A program made the translations under genes and the position numbers. A DNA stretch of 64,000 nt from positions 33,598,254 through 33,662,253 of the forward strand of contig OZ025260.1 of the NCBI GenBank assembly GCA_964019135.1, read 5' to 3'. The notes under the pieces were generated by a model, which saw nothing but the letters and a program-made list of their open reading frames with translations, was not told where the DNA came from and searched no databases. Shown piece after piece: positions 24,801 to 36,100 of the stretch; position 1 is the first letter of the stretch; the number at the start of each line of letters is the position of its first letter. This stretch comes from Arenicola marina. Taxonomy: Eukaryota > Annelida > Polychaeta > Arenicolidae.

Positions 24801-27800
24801 AATGAAATGTTCAATTACAATTTTGCATAATAAATATAACAGGCGAGAAAATACGCTGGCGTTTTTCACCTTGTAACCGAACCTTTGATAAAATACGCGC
24901 ACACAAAGTCATTTTGAAAGAAAAATAACCAGACAATTGCGGTGTGCGCAGGTCTTAATGATGTAGTGAGTGTCTCTATAGTTGGAGACCCGCGCATTCC
25001 TACGCCAGGCTCACCTGTCCGACTTGTCGATCTGGTCCCCGAAGCCCACGCTGTCCACTATAGTCAGCTTCAGCTTCACGTTGTTCTCCTCCAGATCTGT
25101 CAGCAGAACACACGCAACAGTCATCATCAGTGTCACGTGATCAATGGAAGTCATGGCAACCGAAGTTACTGATTTCTAGGAATATGGAGGCAGAGACATA
25201 TTTACCTAACCGAGTTAATTTACGATTATAGAAAAGAAAACATTAACAGTTGATTTTAAGCTGATTTTAAGGAGAACTTTTGAACCTTTACTGACTATAT
25301 AATGTACCCCCCCCCTCACCCCCCTCAACCACCTCCGGGGGTGTCTACCTACCGTATGTGTTGGCCTTCAGCTTCACCCCGGGCAGGTCGTGTGTACTCG
25401 GGGTGTCTACCTACCGTATGTGTTGGCCTTTAGCTTCACCCCAGGCAGGTCGTGTGTACTCGGGGTGTCTACCTACCGTATGTGTTGGCCTTTAGCTTCA
25501 CCCCAGGCAGGTCGTGTGTACTCGGGGTGTCTACCTACCGTATGTGTTGGCCTTTAGCTTCACCCCGGGCAGGTCGTGTGTACTCGGGGTGTCTACCTAC
25601 CGTATGTGTTGGCCTTTAGCTTCACCCCGGACAGGTCGTGTGTACTCGGGGTGTCTCCCTACCGTATGTGTTGGCCTTTAGCTTCACCCCGGGCAGGTCG
25701 TGTGTACTCGGGGTGTCTACCTACCGTATGTGTTGGCCTTTAGCTTCACCCCGGGCAGGTCGTGTGTACTCGGGGTGTCTACCTACCGTATGTGTTGGCC
25801 TTTAGCTTCACCCCGGGCAGGTCGTGTGTACTCGGGGTGTCTACCTACCGTATGTGTTGGCCTTTAGCTTCACCCCGGGCAGGTCGTGTGTACTCGGGGT
25901 GTCTACCTACCGTATGTGTTGGCCTTTAGCTTCACCCCGGACAGGTCGTGTGTACTCGGGGTGTCTACCTACCGTATGTGTTGGCCTTTAGCTTCACCCC
26001 GGACAGGTCGTGTGTACTCGGGGTGTCTACCTACCGTATGTGTTGGCCTTTAGCTTCACCCCGGGCAGGTCGTGTGTACCCGGGGTGTCTACCTACCGTA
26101 TGTGTCGGCCTTTAGCTTCACCCCAGGCAGGTCGTGTGTACTCGGGGTGTCTACCTACCGTATGTGTTGGCCTTTAGCTTCACCCCAGGCAGGTCGTGTG
26201 TACTCGGGGTGTCTACCTACCGTATGTGTTGGCCTTTAGCTTCACCCCGGGCAGGTCGTGTGTACTCGGGGTGTCTACCTACCGTATGTGTTGGCCTTTA
26301 GCTTCACCCCGGGCAGGTCGTGTGTACTCGGGGTTCCGTTGAAGCGGTTGTTAAACAATGTGTCAATCAAAGTCGATTTACCGATTCCCGTCTCGCCTAG
26401 AAGCATAAAAAATATATACAATGGTGACGCAATTGTGTACACAAGCGCTGAACTAGGCCACGAAACCTTCCGGTACGGTGAAGGACGATGGAAAGCATAG
26501 TACCGAACGTCATCAGTCGTGATAACACACAGACAGCAAATTATGAAAAAGTTTATCTGATATCGTTAACTCATTTATCCGATGTATGCATCATATCTCT
26601 CTGCATGCTAAGAGGCAAAAACACGCGATGCCCCGATTTTGAAGATGTAGTACACACGAGAGCCACACTTCCTTTATACGTCTAGCGTGTATGTATTGCG
26701 CACGATAACTATGTACTCATACAGTAGACATCAAGTCAAACAGGACCTTCACGGTGTATGAGCAGCATTAGGACGCACAGTCCAGAGCAACAATCGATAC
26801 GACAATTTGCCGTGAGACGGGACCTCGAGGATGAAATCACATGGCAAGAACTGATAGAGCGCGAGAGCTTTAATTGAACAGCGTCGACGTCGACGGCGCC
26901 GCACCTGCTTGCTCAGTGTGCAGCAGGGATGAGCAGCAGACCAACAGGTCTGGGCTTCGAACACCGACATCTGCATCTTGGGCAGGTGTCGTCCAATCCC
27001 ATTGGTTTGATTATCCCGGAAGTTTTCTTGGCCCAATTTTGGGCCTTCGTGTGCGCTAATAACAGTTGCCTAAACGACCAACATTTCAAAAGGTCGTATT
27101 GCAATGCATGAAATGAGGGAGGCAATAAACCAGGGCTGGTTGTATATTTAGGACGCTTTAACCAATTCTGGTCATATCGCGTCAATGGGAGAAGGAAGGG
27201 AAGAGCGGAGCCATGTCCCCGGGGGTAACCCCCTACTCTTTGCGAAGGAAATCGGATCTTTATCCTGCGACCACACAGACACGGCCACAGCGGGGTTCGA
27301 ACCACAGATCCACGGGCCGTTAGGCTCTCAGCTGACCAGAGCACTCAAGGCGAGCGTTCTGACCCACTGAGCCACCGGGCCGGTCCCTGCTAGTACCCGG
27401 ATGAACTCGGTAAGTGTGACACGTGTGCTCCCAGGAAGTAGCGTATAGCACTATATAAATAGACACATTTCTCCATTTTTTCAGTAATATATATTTACGC
27501 ACATAATGTGCGCTGCTTTTGTTGAGGTCTGTTCGCTGAGATGCTCATTGTAACTGAGGGGGGGGGGGGACTTAACACGCGTCGAGTCAACAAACTCGTT
27601 TGCCGAATTTGCCGCGGAATAAAAAACAGGTTCCTGGTGGTCAGAGGCGTGGCTTATCCCCATGACAACCACGGTTCCTATCAGCGCCGTGTACTGTCAA
27701 GTAGCCCGCCGAGGGAGGCCCGCTCCCCCCGCCCACCCGTCGTTTTGTTCAGGCTGCCTTGTTAGCACGGAGAAGAATTTTTGTGTCGTATAAAAACAAG

Positions 27801-30060
27801 CCGATACGGACAACGGGTAGTAAAGATAAACCTCTTCAATTCAAAACTCAGTATATTAAGTGGTAGTCGAGACAAGAACTCAACAAGAGTATGGCAGGTA
27901 AGTAAGTGATCGGGCAGTTGGTGCTTGTGGAGGGCAACGCCTCGGAGTCCAGGGGAAGTGAAAACGATCGCCGACCGTAAATAGGCTGGAGATTTTTTTT
28001 TGTAATTCTAGCTATTTCTGCGCAGAGCAACACTACGTAGTTCATATAGATTGATGTCTTTGAGTTATGAAGTTTATATTAGCTATTAGAACACCATCAA
28101 TATTTTATGAAATTCAACTAAACTGCACACACAGCTGATCGTAGCAAACAGATTCGTGCAACTCACTTGTCTGCCATGAGAGTAGAATTGCAACAAAAGA
28201 GTAAAATTAATACCTCAAATGTATGAATGTCTATAAACTACTTTTATATAGGACAGGGAGTCTCAGAAGAGCTAGCTAAAATAGTAAAAATCATGTGTGT
28301 GCAGTAGTTGACCATTTTGATGGGTATGTATGATCCTTTCGTGCCTCGCCCGCTGCGAGTCGAGGCGTTCAGGGCGCACAGACTTCTGGGAAGGGGCGGC
28401 TGTGACGTCATCCCGACAGCACCCACGTCAGACGCTGACAGACGCCGGCGTGTAATGGATGACCACTAAGAGTGACAAGGTCGCCGGGGACGTTGGAACA
28501 AGTCACTTGGCTGATAAGAAGTTCCCGGCGAAAGCGTCACCTCGCGAGACTCGCCGAGACTTCACTGATGACGGGACGGGGGGGGGGGGTGGGGGAGGGG
28601 GCTAACACCCCTGATTAGGAGGGAGTTGGTGGGGATGTGGTGGGGGGGGGGGGGTGAGGGTGGAGGGTCAGGGACGGAGGGATGGAAGGTCGGGGAACAG
28701 GGAGGAGATAGTCGCCTTTTATATGATTATCAGTAGGAAACAATGGACCGCTTACAAAGTTGGTCCCTGATGCCTCAAGGTTGACATCTATACATGGGGC
28801 CGGTGGCAGAGATAAGGCTAAGCCATGGCTGCGAGTTAACATGGCAAACACGTGGCCTCTGGCATAGTGTGCTTTGAGGTCAGGATGGAGCAAAAGGACA
28901 GCGCTGACTCCACCAACCGGGACACATGCCTACATTTTTTTCTAGCAAATGTTCACTAGAAAAAAAAACTATTTGCGTTTTTGTTGTATAATTACAAATA
29001 TAAAGTGAGCAGTGATTCTAATAGGTATGTCACTGGTTGAGCCCCGGTGTCCCAGAGCTCATTAAAATTATGGGACACCCGATAAATAATGAGACATTAA
29101 CTTAAATGAATTATTGCATAGTCTGCTCACTATATATTTACAATGCGTCAGTCACATGTCCCATAACCGCTCAATGACATGCGTCATTTAAATTGTTGTG
29201 CTACAAATGACGCAGGACGCGTACCTGTCAAATCGCTGAGTGAGCTATATATTTGCTTTTTGAGGATGTGTGTGGGGGGGGGGGGCAGAATGTGATGACA
29301 AGCTGAACTGATCGGATCGAGCTACAAGTGGGGTTTGAACCTACGACCGATTGGTGGGAGCCCCCCCCCCCCCCTTCCCACCCTCACACCACCCCATTAC
29401 TATGGCGGGGTAGTTACATAAACATAGCGGGTGGTATACTACAGGCGGGCCGGCGGGCGGGCGGGTGGACACACCCCGGTCCCTAGACAGTACGAGTACT
29501 GTGTGGCGGAACCTCGCAGCAGGAACACCAAACAGCTTAGATACAAACAGTTTATCGCAGTCTGACCCCGACACTTCATCACCCACCGACTGCGGCCATC
29601 AAGGCCTGGCTTATGGAAGATCTCAGGAGACAGTCACTCGGCGAACCCAGCAGTGATCAACCACACCCGGGTTTTCATCGCTAATCGTGTATCATAACGC
29701 GCTCGTATCGACCGCCTGCGCTGTGGTATGTGATAAAACGTCCTAACTGCACCCACCACGTACTGGTGCAGGTTGCAGCCTCAGATCACAATCAATATGT
29801 ACCGTGATATATCGAGACCATGGAGACAACGAAAAGGGGTTGAGCCCAAGAGTGCTTTGAGCCACTTGTGTGTCCATGCAGGCTAAAATTGAGCCGGGAA
29901 AGTGCGCGGGACAATGCCATGGGGTTGGATGAAATATGTCCCAGGTGCATGGGCCCGGGTGCGAACCCAAGACCAGAGTCCAATGCTAACCAACTGATGA
30001 GCCAGTGATTGATGATAAGGGGGACCAAGTGTGTATGCACAGTGGTGTCATGACATGGCA

Positions 30061-30102
<42 letters not shown>

Positions 30103-33100
30103 GACCATCTAATGACCAGGAAGTCGCACAACTCACCCACGCACAGGATATTGAAAGCAAACCTCCGTCCGCGAAACTGTCGCTCCAGCCACTTGGTGCT
30201 AGTATCCAGAAGGTCGCAATCTCCGTCCGAGAGTCCCCCACTGTCCGCCTGATCCCGGACAGTCCTGGACAATCCGGATCTCGATGGCGGCGACCGCTGG
30301 CCATCCAGAGGAAGTCCCACCCTAGTCAAGTGCACCTCCTTTTCACACAGTCCCATCGCTAGCTAATATCCCACTATGTATATGATAAACAATATCACAA
30401 GTCGAAAATACTTAATCGTAACATCCTGATTCTGAGTTCATGGAGAGTGATCCTGTATCCAGACAGTTCCGAGAAGGCGTCCGGAGCCTCAGAGAATTAA
30501 GGTATCCAACGATCCTCCTATATATATACAGTATACAGATTGCGCAGTTACAACTATCCAGTATTCCGGCTCATCCCGCGACGTCCGCGCCAGGTATCCG
30601 GCAGATCCTGGTGTACCTGATCCGGACACTCAATACGGTGGCGGGTGAGAAAAAAAACACCCGAAGAAGCAGCCCAAGCAACCTGTGATGTGACCGCAGT
30701 CCACAGACGTCGCCTCGGGATGCCTCACAGCAGCCAACGAGAGTGAAACCAACCGCCAGGGGCCGCCACCGGGAAGCGGGTCGATCCTGACAGCGTGCGC
30801 CGCGCTTGTCCTGAAGCACCGCCTCCACAGGCACTGCCTCTGGCGCCCTGGAGCGGTCGTGTCACTGGCGGTATATCTGTCGTATCGAGAATATAGTAAG
30901 CAGGACGCCTTCGGGATGAGAGACCAGAGCCGCCGTCACTGGGTCACCAATATGTATATCCCGACACTGCGATCACTGGTATCAAGTAACCGCAGACAAA
31001 ACAGAATGTCTGCCTTAACCCACAAGGGAAAGTTACATTACTGTAGTCAACTTCCTATACCAGGAATCCGTCTTTGTCGTAGCCTTACTACATCATGAAT
31101 GAATGGTTGCGGTAGATGTCGTATATCTAAAAGGTGTCATTGTTGTATCTTTCCTGTCAGTAATATGTCGTAGTTTCCTACCCCAGAAATGTAGTTGTTG
31201 TTCATTAGTCACACATCCCTCGCCGACTAACGACTGACCAATGGGTGCTTACGTCCGCATCTACCGCACACTGCCGCCGTGGGCTTGTAAAACAGTTGTC
31301 ATCGAGTGTGTGCGGATATGTTGGCCTTTCGCCTCATGCTGGGGCCACTTACTTACCCGCCCTGTAGCTGTACCACTAACCCGACCGTTTGGAAGTCACT
31401 GTCAGCAAGTAATCCAGCGCTTTACGGTGATGTTACACCCCCACACACAGAGACAGAGAGAGAGAGAGGGAGAGAGAGGGAGAGAGAGGGTGGACAGTCG
31501 GTCGCCCCGCTCTGTCGCCCCCGACAATCAATTATAGAACACACGAATTAGTTTCAGGGCCGAGATGTCTCCGCCTTGGTAGGTACCACGTGACGGCGGA
31601 TCACCCCCTCCCGTCACACTCCCCTCTCCCCCTCCACCCCCCCCCCCTCCACCAAGCCGACCCAGACACGCGGTAACATACACACACCTAAAGTTGGGAC
31701 ACACATCAGTAACAACAGTTCACTTGCCTTGGGCGGCAAAGGCCTTGTTATTACGGGGATCCATGTGCTGGGGGTATATATAGCACGACAGAATATTATT
31801 AGTTGAGTCTATGGAGTATCCACCCCCACCCCCACCCCCGCCTCCGTCTCCTCCACTCCCGCCCCGTACCGGTCGCGCATGACATGGTATGGAATCACTG
31901 CGCTCCGTGCCGTATATAACACCTGACATACACATATATATTATATACATATATACTAATGTATCTTACCGCTGCTCTGATCATATAATACAATACACTG
32001 CGACAAAACAATTTCCCGCAAAATTCGAGCCACAATAATCACCAGTACTCGATCCTGCATGGACTAATCGATCACTTTCAGATCACTGTTAATCACTATG
32101 AATCACTACGGAACTATTTCCACATCCATCAAACACTCTATGGATCACTTTCCGCACCCATCAAACACTCTATGGATCACTTTCCACGCCCATCAAACAC
32201 TCTATGGATCACTTTCTACACCCATCAAACACTCTATGGATCACTTTCCACACCCATCAAACACTCTATGGATCACTTTCTACACCCATCAAACACTCTA
32301 TGGATCACTTTCTACACCCATCAAACACTCTATGGATCACTTTCTACACCCATTAAACATTCTATGGATCACTTTCTACACCCATCAAACACTCTATGGA
32401 TCACTTTCTACACCCATCAAACATTCTATGGATCAATTTCTACACCCATCAAACACTCTATGGATCACTTTCCACGCTAAATCAAACACTCTATGGATCA
32501 CTTTCCACACCAATCAAACACTCTATGGATCACTTTCTACACCCATCAAACACTCTATGGATCACTTTCCACGCTAAATCAAACACTCTATGGATCACTT
32601 TCCACACCCATCAAACACTATATGGATCACTTTCCACGATAAATCAAACACTCTATGGATCACTTTCTACATCCATCAAACACTCTATAGATCACTTTCT
32701 ACACCCATCAAACACTATATGGATCACTTTCCACGCTAAATCAAACACTCTATGGATCACTTTCTACACCCATCAAACACTCTATGGATCACTTTCTACA
32801 CCCATCAAACACTCTATGGATCACTTTCCACACCCATCAAACACTCTATGGATCACTTTCCACGCTAAATCAAACACTCTATGGATCACTTTCTACACCC
32901 ATCAAACACTCTATGGATCACTTTCTACACCCATCAAACACTCTATTGATCACTTTCCACACCCATCAAACACTCCATGGGTCACTTTCCACACGAGGCC
33001 TCATTCTAAGTTTGCTGAATAATTATCACATGGATGAAGATACACAATGCCCGATGAGACAGTTGTGTCATTGCCCCCTCCCATCCCTATCATCGATTTA

Positions 33101-36100
33101 GGCCCTGTGGACACATTATCTGGACGCCCAGTGTGGCCACATCCGCGTCAGTCAGCGTTATAAAACACAGGGAGTGCACAGCACACAGCTTCTCGTCCTG
33201 CCTCGGTATCACAATAGAACAGCTTCGAGAAAGTACCACCTGCACCAAACCCCGACCCCCCCAGCCCCGCCACCGCCCATATTGACCTACATATACGTAC
33301 AGTGAGGAGCGGCTGTAGTTCAGTTGGTAGCACGATCAGCTTGTGAGTCCGGGAATGTTATTATTACATTATCCCGGGATGTCACACATCGATCATGCGT
33401 GCGCAAACCTGGCCCAAAACACCAATAGAATCTACCATTCACTAAATATCCCGGTAATCATTATTACTCAGTAGATTCATCAGCAGTTATCGGCGTTCCG
33501 GCTTAACCCATATGTCCACAAATGTTACCTAAAACACCAATTCACTGGTTCCACCCCCTGGTCGGGCCAACCGCGCGGTGACCCAGCACCACTGGTCCCA
33601 CCCCCTGGTCGGGCCAACCGCGCGGTGACCCAGCACCACTGGTCCCACCCCCTGGTCGGGCCAACCGCGCGGTGACCCAGCACCACTGGTCCCACCCCTT
33701 GGTCGGGCCAACCGCGCGGTGACCCAGCACCACTGGTCCCACCCCCTGGTCGGGCCAACCGCGCGGTGACCCAGCACCACTGGTCCCACCCCCTTGTCGG
33801 GCCAACCGCGCGGTGACCCAGCACCACTGGTCCCACCCCCTGGTCGGGCCAACCGCGCGGTGACTCAGCACCACTGGTCCCACCCCCTGGTCGGGCCAAC
33901 CGCGCGGTGACCCAGCACCACTGGTCCCACCCCCTGGTCGGGCCAACCGCGCGGTGACCCAGCACCACTGGTCCCACCCCCTGGTCGGGCCAACCGCGCG
34001 GTGACCCAGCACCACTGGTCCCACCCCTTGGTCGGGCCAACCGCGCGGTGACCCAGCACCACTGGTCCCACCCCCTGGTCGGGCCAACCGCGCGGTGACC
34101 CAGCACCACTGGTCCCACCCCCTGGTCGGGCCAACCGCGCGGTGACCCAGCACCACTGGTCCCACCCCCTGGTCGGGCCAACCGCGCGGTGACCCAGCAC
34201 CACTGGTCCCACCCCCTGGTCGGGCCAACCGCGCGGTGACCCAGCACTACTAGTCCCAACCCCTGGTCGGGCCAACCGCGCGGTGACCCAGCACCACTGG
34301 TCCCACCCCCTGGTCGGGCCAACCGCGCGGTGACCCAGCACCACTGGTCCCACCCCCTGGTCGGGCCCACCGCGCGGTGACCCAGCACCACTGGTCCCAC
34401 CCCCTGGTCGGGCCCACCGCGCGGTGACCCAGCACCACTGGTCCCACCCCCTGGTCGGGCCAACCGCGCGGTGACCCAGCACCACTGGTCCCACCCCCTG
34501 GTCGGGCCCACCGCGCGGTGACCCAGCACCACTGGTCCCACCCCCTGGTCGGGCCCACCGCGCGGTGACCCAGCACCACTGGTCCCACACCCTGGTCGGG
34601 CCCACCGCGCGGTGACCCAGCACCACTGGTCCCACCCCCTGGTCGGGCCAACCGCGCGGTGACCCAGCACCGCTGGTCCCACCCCCTGGTCGGGCCCACC
34701 GCGCGGTGACCCAGCACCACTGGTCCCACCCCCTGGTCGGGCCCACCGCGCGGTGACCCAGCACCACTGGTCCCACCCCCTGGTCGGGCCCACCGCGCGG
34801 TGACCCAGCACCACTGGTCCCACCCCCTGGTCGGGCCAACCGCGCGGTGACCCAGCACCGCTGGTCCCACCACCTGGTCGGGCCCACCGCGCGGTGACCC
34901 AGCACCACTGGTCCCACCCCCTGGTCGGGCCCCCCGCGCGGTGACCCAGCACCACTGGTCCCACGCCCTGGTCGGGCCCACCGCGCGGTGACCCAGCACC
35001 ACTGGTCCCACCCCCTGGTCGGGCCAACCGCGCGGTGACCCAGCACCGCTGGTCCCACCCCCTGGTCGGGCCAACCGCGCGGTGACCCAGCACCACTGGT
35101 CCCACCCCCTGGTCGGGCCAACCGCGCGGTGACCCAGCACCACTGGTCCCACCCCCTGGTCGGGCCAACCGCGCGGTGACCCAGCACCGCTGGTCCCACC
35201 CCCTGGTCGGGCCAACCGCGCGGTGACCCAGCACCGCTGGTCCCACCCCCTGGTCGGGCCCACCGCGCGGTGACCCAGCACCACTGGTCCCACCCCCTGG
35301 TCGGGCCCACCGCGCGGTGACCCAGCACCACTGGTCCCACGCCCTGGTCGGGCCCACCGCGCGGTGACCCAGCACCACTGGTCCCACCCCCTGGTCGGGC
35401 CAACCGCGCGGTGACCCAGCACCGCTGGTCCCACCCCCTGGTCGGGCCAACCGCGCGGTGACCCAGCACCACTGGTCCCACCCCCTGGTCGGGCCAACCG
35501 CGCGGTGACCCAGCACCACTGGTCCCACCCCCTGGTCGGGCCAACCGCGCGGTGACCCAGCACCGCTGGTCCCACCCCCTGGTCGGGCCAACCGCGCGGT
35601 GACCCAGCACCACTGGTCCCACCCCCTGGTCGGGCCAACCGCGCGGTGACCCAGCACCACTGGTCCCACCCCCTGGTCGGGCCCACCGCGCGGTGACCCA
35701 GCACCACTGGTCCCACCCCCTGGTCGGGCCCACCGCGCGGTGACCCAGCACCACTGGTCCCACACCCTGGTCGGGCCCACCGCGCGGTGACCCAGCACCA
35801 CTGGTCCCACCCCCTGGTCGGGCCAACCGCGCGGTGACCCAGCACCACTGGTCCCACCCCCTGGTCGGGCCAACCGCGCGGTGACCCAGCACCGCTGGTC
35901 CCACCCCCTGGTCGGGCCAACCGCGCGGTGACCCAGCACCACTGGTCCCACCCCCTGGTCGGGCCAACCGCGCGGTGACCCAGCACCACTGGTCCCACCC
36001 CTGGTCGGGCCCGCCGTCCGGTATGAAGGGCGGCGGTATGCATACATGGGTGTGGGGGGGGGGGCAGTAAATCACCCCCAAGGACAGTGGTGGGACGGAC

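Larger units (their letters stand above)
26397..30136 (-). other. Septin intron 2, part between exon 3 and the alternative exon
   Basis: Apart from the SINE copies and foldback listed separately, this stretch holds G-rich tracts (about 28577-28665) and no coding sequence I recognise. Confidence 0.5.

Noticed and set aside
27255..27388. tRNA gene
   Set aside because: Box A and B are good, but the acceptor and anticodon stems do not pair and a SINE body follows. The other tRNA-like sites at 19.5, 20.5, 26.9, 29.3, 29.9, 33.3, 57.5 and 62.0 kb fail for similar reasons.
32098..33022. ORFs of 102-208 codons ([16 protein letters not shown] type)
   Set aside because: An effect of the 32-bp unit; no other evidence of coding.
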